Of a stretch of 64,000 nt of DNA, positions 10,388-19,040 are shown in pieces (position 1 is the stretch's first letter; each line of letters starts with the position of its first letter). The translations under genes were made by a program, and so were the position numbers. Below the pieces are notes generated by a model. That model did no database searches. It was not told the DNA's origin and worked only from the letters and a program-made list of their open reading frames with translations. The DNA comes from Burkholderia sp. Ax-1719 (lineage in GTDB: Bacteria > Pseudomonadota > Gammaproteobacteria > Burkholderiales > Burkholderiaceae). The stretch covers positions 186,001 through 250,000 of the forward strand of contig NZ_VWWJ01000001.1 in assembly GCF_011753055.1 (NCBI RefSeq), in the 5' to 3' direction.

Positions 10388-10972
10388 TTAACCCTGCTTT
10401 AAACGCGCTTCGAGTCCGTCGCGCACCTGCGGCCATTCATCGTCGATGATGCTAAAGCGCACCGAATTGCGTTTGCGCCCATCCGGCATGATGCGCTCGT
10501 GCCGCACGACGCCCTCCTGCTTCGCGCCCAGACGCGCAATCGCCGCACGCGATTTCTCGTTGAGTTCGTCGGTCGTGAATTGCACGCGCACGCATTCAAG
10601 CGTCTCGAACGCATAGGTCAGCAGCAGATACTTCGCCTCGGTATTGATCGACGAGCGTTGCGCCGAAGCCGACAGCCACGTATGGCCGATCTCCAGCTTG
10701 CGATTGACGCGGTCGATCTTCCAGAAGCGCGTGCTGCCCACCACGCGGCCACTGTCGCGCGCGACGATCGCGAACGGCATCACCGTGCCCGCGCGCTCGC
10801 CGTCGAGCGCTTTGGCGATATAGGCGTCGACCGTGGTGGGCCCTGGCACGACGGTGACTTTCAGATTCCAGAGTTCGCCGTCGGCGGCGGCTTCAACCAG
10901 CGCGGCGGCATCGGCTTCGCGCAGTGGGCGCAGTTCGACCGTTTTGCCGGTCAAGGTGGGTGTGGTGTTCAT
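10388..10972 (-). CDS. GNAT N-acetyltransferase (RimJ/RimL-like)
   Basis: A 194-residue acetyltransferase of the type that begins GKTVELRPLREADA and carries the RYWLxAxAxxxGINTEAK-like block, here as HTWLSASAQRSSINTEAK, with a late NEKSRAAIARLGAKQEGVVRHERI segment for acetyl-CoA binding. This group acetylates protein N-termini or small amines; the substrate cannot be told. ATG 10972 is chosen because it begins the domain; the frame stays open to 11044. It lies 16 bases upstream of the metal ATPase gene end, on the same strand, and may simply follow that operon. Confidence 0.85.
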   Translation of the reverse strand: MNTTPTLTGKTVELRPLREADAAALVEAAADGELWNLKVTVVPGPTTVDAYIAKALDGERAGTVMPFAIVARDSGRVVGSTRFWKIDRVNRKLEIGHTWLSASAQRSSINTEAKYLLLTYAFETLECVRVQFTTDELNEKSRAAIARLGAKQEGVVRHERIMPDGRKRNSVRFSIIDDEWPQVRDGLEARLKQG

Positions 10973-10988
10973 CAGATAAGCATTCAAT

Positions 10989-12968
10989 TCAAGCGGAAGG
11001 GTGATGCGGCGCGTCGTCGTCGCGGCGCAGCAGGCGGCCCGCATTGGCGATCACGACGAGCGTGCCCACGTTATGGAGGATTGCGGTGGCCACCGCGCTC
11101 AGCGCGCCGAGCGCCGCCAGTGCGATCACGGCAACCGTCCAGGCGAGGCCGATAGCGGCATTGGTCGTCGCGATCCGGCGGCATGCGCGGCCAAGGCGAA
11201 TGCAGTCCGGCAGACGGCGCAGATCGTCGGCGAGCAGCACGACATCGGCGGAGGCCACGGCGATATCGACGCCGCGTTCGCCCATCGCCACGCTGGTCGA
11301 GCCAGCCTTGATCGCCAGCACGTCGTTCAGACCGTCGCCCACCACGAGCGGATGATGGCCCGCGTCGATCTCGGCGAGCACGTAGTCGAGTTTGTCGTGC
11401 GGCAGCGCCTGCGCCACCACCGTCTCGATGCCGACTTCGCCCGCGAGCCGCCGCGCGACGCTTTCGCGGTCGCCCGTCACCAGCGCCTCGCGCGTGATGC
11501 CGAGCGCGCGCAGATCGTCGAGCGCGGCGCGCGCCTCTGCACGCAGCGTATCGGCGAAACCGAACCACGCCAGCAGGCGGCCATCGAGCGCCAGGCCCGC
11601 GCACGGCCCGTTAATGTCAGCGGGCGCGGCGGGCAGCGCACTCACATGCTGCGCCAGCAGATCCGCGCGTCCGAGCACCGCGACGCCTTGCGGCGTCTGC
11701 GCAATCACACCCAGCCCGCGCAACTCGCGCGCTTCAGCCAGCGGCTCAGCAGCCGAAGCGCCTGCAACGCTTTCGCGCACCAGCGCGCGGCACACCGGAT
11801 GCGCACTACTCATCGCAAGACGCGCCGCCAGTTCGCGCGCCTGCGCTTCGTCCACGCCCGGCTGCCACACCGTGCGCGTGAGACGCAGCTCGCCATGCGT
11901 GAGCGTGCCGGTCTTGTCGATCACCAGCGAATCGATCTCGGCGATCTTGTCGAGAAACGCGGTGTTGCGAAACAGGATGCCGCGCCTCGCGCCCGCCGCG
12001 ATCCCGGCGATGGCCGTCGACGGCGCGGCCAGCACGAGCGCGCACGGGCAGGCCGCAACGATCACCGCGAGCATCGCCTGCGCATTGGCGCTCACGAACC
12101 AGACGATCGCCGCAATCAGCAGCACGAGCGCGAGATACACGTCCATATAGCGTTCGAGCGCCTGCGTGATGGGCGGCTTGGCGGCTTCCGCGCGCTGCAT
12201 CAGCTCGATCACCTTGCCCAGCGTCGAGGCTTCGCCCACCTGCGTGATTTCCACGCGCAGCGGCCCGTCCAGATTGATCGCGCCGCCATAGACGCTCGCG
12301 CCCTCGTTCGCATCCTGCGGCAGCGATTCGCCCGTGATCGGGCCGTTGTCGATGCTCGAACGCCCCTGGCGCACCACGCCATCGGCGGGAATACGCGCGC
12401 CCGGCAGCACATCGACCAGATCGCCCTGACGGATCGCCTCATACGACACTTCCTCGATCTCACCCGATTCGCGCACGCGCCGCACCTTTCCCGAAGTCAG
12501 GCGGCCAAGCGCGCGAATCGCTTCCTGCGAGCCCAGCACGCTGCGTTCTTCAAGCGCGTGACCGAAAGTCATGACGATAGGCAACAGCGCCGCGGTCGTC
12601 ATGTCGCCGACCGCCCAGGCGCCCAGCATGGCAAGCGCGATCAGGCGGTCGGTCACGCCATGCAGGCTCGGCGATCTGAGGCTGTGCCAGGCGCCCGCGA
12701 ACACGGGCGGCGCGACCACCAGCGAAGCCGCCGCCGCCAGCAACTGAGCGACGGTCGCGTCGCCGCGCGCACCGGCGGGCGAGAGCCACGGCCACGCCAG
12801 CGAGAGCAGCAGCAGGCCGCCCGCGAGCAGCGCCAGCAGCGTGTGGCGCGTGATCGCGCGGCGCTCGGCGGCCGACAGCGCGAGCGCGGAAACGTCCTGT
12901 TGCTGCTGCGAAGCAGCGTCGTCACGCATATCGGCGTGATGCGTCAGCGGTTCATACGGCGTCGTCAT
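10989..12968 (-). CDS. P1B-type heavy-metal-translocating ATPase
   Basis: A 659-residue inner-membrane metal pump. The actuator motif TGES is at 212-215, the intramembrane metal site CPC at 307-309, the phosphorylated Asp351 in DKTGT, the P1B-specific HP at 390-391, and GDGLND at 544-549. There is no N-terminal HMA or CxxC domain. The last membrane segment carries HNVGT (632-636), where zinc pumps have an Asp and cobalt pumps HEGGT, so metal specificity is uncertain. The ATG overlaps the stop of the preceding SPFH gene as ATGA, so translation is coupled. The frame stays open upstream, but that part is a shadow of the SPFH gene. Last gene of a four-gene operon. Confidence 0.93.
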   Translation of the reverse strand: MTTPYEPLTHHADMRDDAASQQQQDVSALALSAAERRAITRHTLLALLAGGLLLLSLAWPWLSPAGARGDATVAQLLAAAASLVVAPPVFAGAWHSLRSPSLHGVTDRLIALAMLGAWAVGDMTTAALLPIVMTFGHALEERSVLGSQEAIRALGRLTSGKVRRVRESGEIEEVSYEAIRQGDLVDVLPGARIPADGVVRQGRSSIDNGPITGESLPQDANEGASVYGGAINLDGPLRVEITQVGEASTLGKVIELMQRAEAAKPPITQALERYMDVYLALVLLIAAIVWFVSANAQAMLAVIVAACPCALVLAAPSTAIAGIAAGARRGILFRNTAFLDKIAEIDSLVIDKTGTLTHGELRLTRTVWQPGVDEAQARELAARLAMSSAHPVCRALVRESVAGASAAEPLAEARELRGLGVIAQTPQGVAVLGRADLLAQHVSALPAAPADINGPCAGLALDGRLLAWFGFADTLRAEARAALDDLRALGITREALVTGDRESVARRLAGEVGIETVVAQALPHDKLDYVLAEIDAGHHPLVVGDGLNDVLAIKAGSTSVAMGERGVDIAVASADVVLLADDLRRLPDCIRLGRACRRIATTNAAIGLAWTVAVIALAALGALSAVATAILHNVGTLVVIANAGRLLRRDDDAPHHPSA

Positions 12969-14023
12969 GGCGCGCGCCCCGGCAGCACCAGACTCGACGC
13001 GTCGTTCGGGTCCAGCGTCGTCACGCGCGCGGCCTTCGCCAGCACCGCCTGCACGCGATCCCGATAGGCGCGCGCCACCAGCCCCGGGTCGTGGTTGTCG
13101 GCCAGCGCCGCTTCGAGCTGCGCAATCGTCGAGGTTTCCGATTGCGCCTTCGCCACCCGCTCGGCGGCGCTGGCCTGAGCGTCCTGGACGATGCGGTCGG
13201 CGTTCTGCTGCGCGCCCTGGCGGGTCTTTTCGGCGATGGTGCGGGCCCTGGCGACATCGCGCTCGGCGTTCTGCATCGAGTTGAGCACGGCGTTGAAGGC
13301 GTCGATGGCCGAAGCTGGAAACGCGGTCTGCACATCCACGCGCGCCACTTCTATGCCCAGCCCGGCGTGCGCGGCGGCCAGCGCGTCGAGATGGCGCTGG
13401 ATCGCGCTCGCCAGGTCGCCGCGCAACTGCTCGCGGCGCACGGCCATCTGCTGATCGGCGGAAACCATTTCGGGGCGCGCGACCAGGATCGCGTCGAGGT
13501 CGCGCCGCGCCGCCGTCTCCACCACGGCGGCGGACACCACGCGCTCGATCGCCGCGTCGAGATGCGCGAGCTGCAACGCGTACGCATAGGGGTCGCTCAC
13601 GCGATAGAACAGCGTGGCGCTCAGTTGCACGACGCCGTTGTCGCCGGTGAGCACGTAGCCCGAACCGGCTTCCGCATCGCTGTCGAGGCCGAGCGTCGCC
13701 GGTGCGCCGGGATCGCGTTCGAGCGCAGTCACGCGATGTTCGAGCACGCGCTGGCTGCCCGGCACGAGTTGCACATCTTCGAAGGGACGCGGCCACGCCA
13801 CCAGCAGACCCGCGCCCTGCTCGCGCACATATGCTCCGAAGCGCGTGACGACTGCGCTGCTGTCGGCGGGAATGCGGCGCACGTTCGAGCTCGCCCAGGC
13901 GAGCGCGGCCACGACCGCCAGCGCCGCGATGAACCAGAACGACAGGCGCACCGTTTGTGCGCCCGGTCCGAGCCTGGGTTGAAACCCAGGCTGAATCTCT
14001 GGCTGAAGTTCGGGCGCGCTCAT
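12965..14023 (-). CDS. SPFH/band 7 protein (HflC/HflK-like)
   Basis: A 352-residue membrane-anchored SPFH protein. A single membrane segment at about 27-45 (FWFIAALAVVAALAW) is followed by the SPFH domain (DSSAVVTRFGAYVREQGAGLL). A long Ala/Gln-rich coiled coil follows, with the phrase ARTIAEKTRQGAQQNADRIV, as in HflK/HflC. SPFH proteins form ring or cage assemblies at the membrane that modulate partner proteases or transporters. Here start and stop both overlap their neighbours as ATGA, an SPFH gene upstream and the metal ATPase downstream, which argues that the products act together in one assembly. Not the FtsH-linked hflKC pair, which normally sits beside hfq/hflX. Confidence 0.85.
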   Translation of the reverse strand: MSAPELQPEIQPGFQPRLGPGAQTVRLSFWFIAALAVVAALAWASSNVRRIPADSSAVVTRFGAYVREQGAGLLVAWPRPFEDVQLVPGSQRVLEHRVTALERDPGAPATLGLDSDAEAGSGYVLTGDNGVVQLSATLFYRVSDPYAYALQLAHLDAAIERVVSAAVVETAARRDLDAILVARPEMVSADQQMAVRREQLRGDLASAIQRHLDALAAAHAGLGIEVARVDVQTAFPASAIDAFNAVLNSMQNAERDVARARTIAEKTRQGAQQNADRIVQDAQASAAERVAKAQSETSTIAQLEAALADNHDPGLVARAYRDRVQAVLAKAARVTTLDPNDASSLVLPGRAP

Positions 14024-15111
14024 CGGCTGTGTCCGTGGCTGGATGCGGGCGCATTGCCGGCCGTCACGCTGTTCGCGGGTGCGCCCATGCCCGGCGGCCC
14101 TTGCACGAGGGCGCGGAACGGCGCGGCATCGGTGCGCAGGATCAGGTTGGTGTTCGTATTGACCACCGTGCCGAGCGTGTCGAGCGAGCGCAGCATGGTG
14201 TAGAGCTGCGGGTCGGCGGCGTAGCTCTTGCCGTAGATCGCCGCGGCGTCCTTGCGCGATTGCGCCTCGATATCGGCGGCTTTGACGTTGGCGTCGGCGA
14301 TCAGCACGCGCGCGTCGCGGTCAGCGTCCGAGCGGATCTGCGCGGCTTCGCGGTTGCCTTCGGCGGTGCGCTGCGCGGCCACGGTTTCACGTTCGGCGCG
14401 CATGCGCTCGACCGTCGCGGCCAGCGTCACGGCCGGCAGCGTCAAGCGCTCCAGCCCGACCTGCACCACATGCACGCCGTAGGCGGCATAGACCTGTGCG
14501 TCCACCTGGCGGCGCAGCGCCTCTTCGAACGCGCCGATGCGCACCTGGCCGGGATCGGTATTGACGAGCGACGCCAGATCGAAACCCGCCGAGGTGGTCT
14601 GCAAGGCCGATCCCACCAGCGAACGGATCTGCCGGGCGGCTTCGTCGGGTTCGTTGCGCACCGCGCGCACGAAGCGACCGATATCGGTCGCATTGGCGGG
14701 CACGCGCCACGCCACATAGGCCTGCACGATGATGCGCAGGCCGTCGCGCGTGCCGACGTCCTGCAGGCCGCTCGACGTCGTGTGCAGACGCAGGTCGACG
14801 GGCACGGCCGCTTCGATGGGCGCGGGCAGACGCCAGGCCAGCCCCGGTTGCAGCAGCACCCGCACCGGGTCGCCGAAACGCGTCACGACCGCCGCCTCGC
14901 CCTCGCGCACCTGCACGAAGCTCGCCACCACCAGCGCGACGATTACGCAGAGCGCGGCCAGTGCCACGCGCAGCGCAAAGCGCGGACGGTTCACGGGCGC
15001 GCCGGGCTGGCCGTGCGAATGTCCGTGATGATGGTGACCGTGATGATGATCGCCATCGTGGCCGCCATGCTTGTGGTCATGTGCATCGCCGTGTGTATGA
15101 ATGAAACCCAC
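14020..15111 (-). CDS. SPFH/band 7 protein with His-rich N-terminus
   Basis: A 363-residue SPFH protein of HflK type. The first 35 residues are a His/Gly/Asp-rich cytoplasmic stretch with runs such as HHHGHHHHGHSHG. A membrane segment follows (ALRVALAALCVIVALVVASFV), then the SPFH domain (REGEAAVVTRFGDPVRVLLQPGLAW) and a long helical region. GTG 15111 is chosen because AAGGTGA precedes it at good spacing; the frame stays open to another GTG at 15171, which would overlap the preceding gene. The His-rich tail is a plausible zinc, nickel or cobalt buffer feeding the ATPase encoded two genes later; that function is inferred. Confidence 0.85.
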   Translation of the reverse strand: MGFIHTHGDAHDHKHGGHDGDHHHGHHHHGHSHGQPGAPVNRPRFALRVALAALCVIVALVVASFVQVREGEAAVVTRFGDPVRVLLQPGLAWRLPAPIEAAVPVDLRLHTTSSGLQDVGTRDGLRIIVQAYVAWRVPANATDIGRFVRAVRNEPDEAARQIRSLVGSALQTTSAGFDLASLVNTDPGQVRIGAFEEALRRQVDAQVYAAYGVHVVQVGLERLTLPAVTLAATVERMRAERETVAAQRTAEGNREAAQIRSDADRDARVLIADANVKAADIEAQSRKDAAAIYGKSYAADPQLYTMLRSLDTLGTVVNTNTNLILRTDAAPFRALVQGPPGMGAPANSVTAGNAPASSHGHSR

Positions 15112-15164
15112 GTTCAGGTCACCTTGCTTAAGATTGATTCGATACCCCGCACGTGCCCGGACAC

Positions 15165-17195
15165 TTACCACGCGGGCCGCACGCCTTTCGCACCTGCCAG
15201 GGCGGGCGTAAGCGGACGCAGGTCGAAGGTCGCGCGACCGCCGCTCGCGAGTCGGTCGTCGATGATGGTCAGATTCGCGTTCTGCAGGCCCTTTTGCAGC
15301 GCGTGCAGGTAGTACTCGAAGGCGAACGCCGGGCCGCCCAGGCCCTGGGCGATCACGTCGGCGTCGAAACCGGCCTGTTGCACGCGCGCGGCCGCCAGCG
15401 CGTCCGCGCCGTTCGCGCTGCCTTGCGCGATGGTCTCGATGGCCTGTCGCTGCGCGCCGCCCACGGTCGCCGCCGCGAAGCCGCGCGCCTCGACCACGCT
15501 CGCTTCGGCGCGAATCTGCGCGGCCTGCACGCCGTGATACGCCGCCGCCGCGCCCGCCGGCGGATGCACGCTCTCGATCACCACCGCCACCACCTCGACT
15601 CCGCCGATCGCGCGATCGAGCTCATGCTGCACGACGCCGCGCAGCGTCGCGGCCATCGCGGTCTGCGGCGTGTCGAGCAGCGCGGGCAGCGTGCGCGACG
15701 CGAGATACCGCACCACCTCGCGATTCGCGATCGCGCGCACGGTCTGGTCCAGGTCGACTGCGCGGTAGAGCGCGGCGCGCGCCGCCGCGTCGGACAAACC
15801 GATGCGGTAGTCGAGGCGCACGTCGGCGCTGACGATCTGGAACGCCTGTTGATCGCCGCTGGTGCCCGCGATCACCTGGGTCGTCTCATACGGATGCGCG
15901 ACGTCCCAGAGGCGGTCGAGTTGCGGCGGTGTGCGGCCATCGGCGGACAGGGCGGCGGTAGCGGGAACGCTGCGCTGGCCCGCGCTGGCATCGTCGCCCG
16001 CGCTGCCCGATACGATCAGCTGATGGATCGCGCCGTTGTCGATCACGCGCGCACGGCCAAACGGCCAGGGCAAGCCGACGTGCAGGCCCGGCTGCCACAC
16101 CGCGACCGGCGCGCCGAAACGCTCGTAGACCGCGCGCTGATCGGGACCGAGGACCGTCACGCCACCCAGCAGCCAACCCGCCAGCAGCATAAGCGCGAAG
16201 GTGGCGGGCAACAGACGCGCGAAGCTTTGCAGCGCCCAGTTCTGGCGCAGGTCGATGCCGTAGCGCGCGCGCAGTTGCTCGTCGAGCGCCGCGAGCGGGC
16301 GCGCATGCGGACGCAGGGTTTGCGCGATGGTGCTGGAGAGCATCCAGCTGTCGCCGGCTTGCGGCGCGGGCGCGGAAAACCACGCCCACGCCGCGCGCAC
16401 GGCAAGCTCGACCGCTACCGCGCCGCTCAGTACAGCGGCAATGCGCACGAGCCAGGTGGGAGATACGCCGGCAAAAGCGATCAGCGCAAGCGATGCCGCC
16501 GCGCCCAGCGCGGCGACGAGGAGCACGCGCAGCAGCGCCGCCAGCGCGACGGGCGCGTCGGATACATCAGCGCGTTCGGCGTAGTGAGCATGCATGCGCT
16601 CGACCAGCAGTACGCCGAAGGCCAGCGCGAACGCACACGCGAGCGCAACGAAGAGCGGCGCCTGTGCGTTGCCGGCATCGGCCTGAAATGCGGGACGCTG
16701 CCACGCGAGCACGGCGAAAGCGAGTGAAATCAGGGCGAGCAGCGGCGCGACGCAAGGCCGCCAGGGCAAGGACCGCAAGAGCGCGTGGACATCGGGCGTG
16801 GCGGGCGAGTCGAATGGATCGGAGGCATCGGAGAGGATGGTCGCGGCGGACGCTTCGGCGTTCTCGCTTTTACCTTTTTTGCCTTTGCCGGTGTCATGCC
16901 GCAAGGCCAGCCGCGCGAGAGCAAGCAACGTCTTCCAGAGCGGCACACGTTCGGCGGCCGGCACCGTGATGCGCTCGACATAAAGCCGCGTGCCGATCAC
17001 GGCGATCAGCACATCGAGGCTTGCACTCGCCAGCACCGCGCACCAGCGCGCATCGAAGGGCAGCCCCGATGCCAGCGCCAGCACCCCGCTCACGACGGCG
17101 AGCCCCAGCGCGCAGGCCCCCAGCCGGGTCTGGCCCACGCGAGCGGCGAACCACCCGTGAGCTTCGCGATTCTCGCGCGCTGCGCGCTGCACCAT
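15165..17195 (-). CDS. Multi-span membrane protein with C-terminal SPFH domain (HflK-like)
   Basis: A 676-residue protein, about twice the length of an ordinary HflK. The N-terminal 340 residues hold several hydrophobic segments in pairs (about 25-65, 150-170, 180-200, 220-260) separated by charged loops. The C-terminal half has a membrane anchor followed by an SPFH domain (VLGPDQRAVYERFGAPVAVWQPGLHVGLPWPFG) and the usual DLDQTVRAIANREVVRYLASRTL core. It is the first gene of the operon, with AAGGAG before its ATG. The extra membrane domain may anchor or organise the SPFH ring; no enzymatic motif is seen. Confidence 0.82.
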   Translation of the reverse strand: MVQRAARENREAHGWFAARVGQTRLGACALGLAVVSGVLALASGLPFDARWCAVLASASLDVLIAVIGTRLYVERITVPAAERVPLWKTLLALARLALRHDTGKGKKGKSENAEASAATILSDASDPFDSPATPDVHALLRSLPWRPCVAPLLALISLAFAVLAWQRPAFQADAGNAQAPLFVALACAFALAFGVLLVERMHAHYAERADVSDAPVALAALLRVLLVAALGAAASLALIAFAGVSPTWLVRIAAVLSGAVAVELAVRAAWAWFSAPAPQAGDSWMLSSTIAQTLRPHARPLAALDEQLRARYGIDLRQNWALQSFARLLPATFALMLLAGWLLGGVTVLGPDQRAVYERFGAPVAVWQPGLHVGLPWPFGRARVIDNGAIHQLIVSGSAGDDASAGQRSVPATAALSADGRTPPQLDRLWDVAHPYETTQVIAGTSGDQQAFQIVSADVRLDYRIGLSDAAARAALYRAVDLDQTVRAIANREVVRYLASRTLPALLDTPQTAMAATLRGVVQHELDRAIGGVEVVAVVIESVHPPAGAAAAYHGVQAAQIRAEASVVEARGFAAATVGGAQRQAIETIAQGSANGADALAAARVQQAGFDADVIAQGLGGPAFAFEYYLHALQKGLQNANLTIIDDRLASGGRATFDLRPLTPALAGAKGVRPAW

Positions 17196-17572
17196 CAGGG
17201 CTCCTTACAGGGAATTTACGACGATTGCGACGATCGCATTAGCATGAAAGGCCCGGCGCGGCGTGGCCCAGGCGCGCCCCAATGTAGCGCGCTCGATTCG
17301 GAAACTCAACCTTGACGCGCGCGAGCGGCCCGCGCCGCGGCCCGCACACGGGCGCACCGATGCACTGGGAATCGGCGCACAATACGCGGATCCATCGAGG
17401 CAACGACGACGGGGTATGACGGTCGTGGCAGACGTGGCGGTCGTGAAAATCGGCCCGCCGCGGGCCAAGGGCAACGTTCGGCAATGTTCGGCAACGACCG
17501 GCAACGAACTCGCCCCTTCGCGCCGCCCATCCACAACGACAACAACGCATTCAAGGACGCAACACGCTACCC
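17196..17572. other. Divergent intergenic region
   Basis: About 377 G+C-rich bases between the divergent SPFH operon and the diguanylate cyclase gene. It must contain both promoters. No clear operator, hairpin or small gene was recognised. A degenerate repeat of GGCAACGTTCGGCAATGTTCG type (around 17470-17505) is the only internal repetition noticed. Confidence 0.4.
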
Positions 17573-19036
17573 ATGGACGGCTTGCTGATCGCACCGGCGA
17601 CGCGCAGGCAGGCGCTCATCGCCAGCGCCTGCGCGCTCGCGATCCTGCTGACGCTCGCGCTGGCCGCGCCGCGCGCGCACGAGGCGCTGCCCGCCGTCGC
17701 CCCGTTCATGCCGATGTGCGCGCTCACGGTATTTACCACCTCGGGCATCGCGGCCTTTCTGCTGGGCGCGCGGTTTGCCGCCACGCGCGCGCCCATGCTC
17801 GGCGCGCTCGGCGGCGCTTATGCGTTCACCGCCATCGCCGTGGCGCTGCAGTTACTGATGTTTCCTGGCATCTTCACGCGCAACGGTTTGCTGGGCGCGG
17901 GGCCGCACAGCGCCGCATGGATGTGGATCTTCTGGCACGCGGGCTTCCCGCTACTCGTGATCGTCGCCGAACTGGTGCGTTCGCGCGCGTCCGGCGACAC
18001 GTCGCCCGTCCAGCCCAGGATGAGCGCAGGGCGCGGCTGGCGAGGCTGGCGAGACTGGGTATTGATCGCCGGTCCCGCATTGGTCGCCGCGCTGCTTGGC
18101 GTGCTGGTCGCGCAAGTCGATATGGTCGAACCGTGGCGCGCTTCCACGACCGCGCCGACGCTGCAGCAGCCTGTCAGTCTGACGACGCATCTGGTCGCGA
18201 ATCTCGCGGGGCTGGCGATCTGCGCGCTCAATGTCGCCGCCATCGCCGTGGTGCTGCTCAAGGGACGGCTGCGTCTCGTACTCGATTGGTGGATCGTGGT
18301 GGCGCTGCTCGCGTCGTTCGTCGACGCCGCGCTCAATACCCTCAGCATCGAACGCTTCACGCTGGGCTGGTACGTGGCGCGCATCTTCAGCATGCTCGCG
18401 CCGGGCGTGCTGGTGTGCGTGCTGGTCTGGGAAGTCACCACGCTTTATCGGCAGCTTGCGGAAGTGCATGCGTCGCTCGTGCGCACCTCGGCACGCGATG
18501 CGCTCACGCGCGTCTACAACCGCAGCTACTTCGACACGCAATTCCTGCTCGCCTGCGAGCGCGCGGCGCAGCAGGCGCAGCCGCTCTCGCTGGTGATGAT
18601 CGACGTCGATCATTTCAAACGCTACAACGACGCCTATGGCCATCTGCACGGCGATGCGTGTCTTGCCGCCGTAGCCGGCGCACTCGCGCGCACGCTGCGT
18701 CAGGGCGATTTCGTCGCGCGCTATGGCGGCGAGGAATTCGCGCTGGTGTTGCCCGATACGGATGCGCAGGATGCCTGTGCGATTGCCGAGCGCGCCCGCG
18801 CCGCCGTCGTCGAACTGATGATCCCGACGCCCGCGGCCAGCGGTCAGATCACCGTAAGCGCGGGCTGCGCCACCAGCAGCCTGGCGGACGCCACCGTGAC
18901 GCCCAACGCGCTAATAGAAGCCGCCGACGCCGCGCTCTATACGGCCAAGCGCGCAGGACGCAACCGCGTCGCGCTGGCGGATTCGAATGGCGCGAACGGC
19001 GCCGCGTCATTGGCGTCGCCGCTATCGTCCGGATGA
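17573..19036 (+). CDS. Membrane-bound diguanylate cyclase
   Basis: A 487-residue protein with an N-terminal membrane-sensor region of about eight hydrophobic segments (residues 1-300, MASE-like in layout) and a C-terminal GGDEF domain. The active-site motif is GGEEF at 385-389, with the inhibitory I-site RQGD located five residues before it. Both active and feedback sites are therefore intact, and the product should make cyclic di-GMP from two GTP. There is no EAL domain. The ligand of the membrane sensor is unknown. It is transcribed alone and ends four bases before the convergent glycosyltransferase-like gene. Confidence 0.92.
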   Translation: MDGLLIAPATRRQALIASACALAILLTLALAAPRAHEALPAVAPFMPMCALTVFTTSGIAAFLLGARFAATRAPMLGALGGAYAFTAIAVALQLLMFPGIFTRNGLLGAGPHSAAWMWIFWHAGFPLLVIVAELVRSRASGDTSPVQPRMSAGRGWRGWRDWVLIAGPALVAALLGVLVAQVDMVEPWRASTTAPTLQQPVSLTTHLVANLAGLAICALNVAAIAVVLLKGRLRLVLDWWIVVALLASFVDAALNTLSIERFTLGWYVARIFSMLAPGVLVCVLVWEVTTLYRQLAEVHASLVRTSARDALTRVYNRSYFDTQFLLACERAAQQAQPLSLVMIDVDHFKRYNDAYGHLHGDACLAAVAGALARTLRQGDFVARYGGEEFALVLPDTDAQDACAIAERARAAVVELMIPTPAASGQITVSAGCATSSLADATVTPNALIEAADAALYTAKRAGRNRVALADSNGANGAASLASPLSSG

Positions 19037-19040
19037 AGTG

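Noticed and set aside
10989..14054. A single 1021-residue minus-strand open frame
   Set aside because: The part upstream of 12968 is a shadow of the SPFH gene in another frame; the real ATPase begins at the ATGA overlap at 12968.
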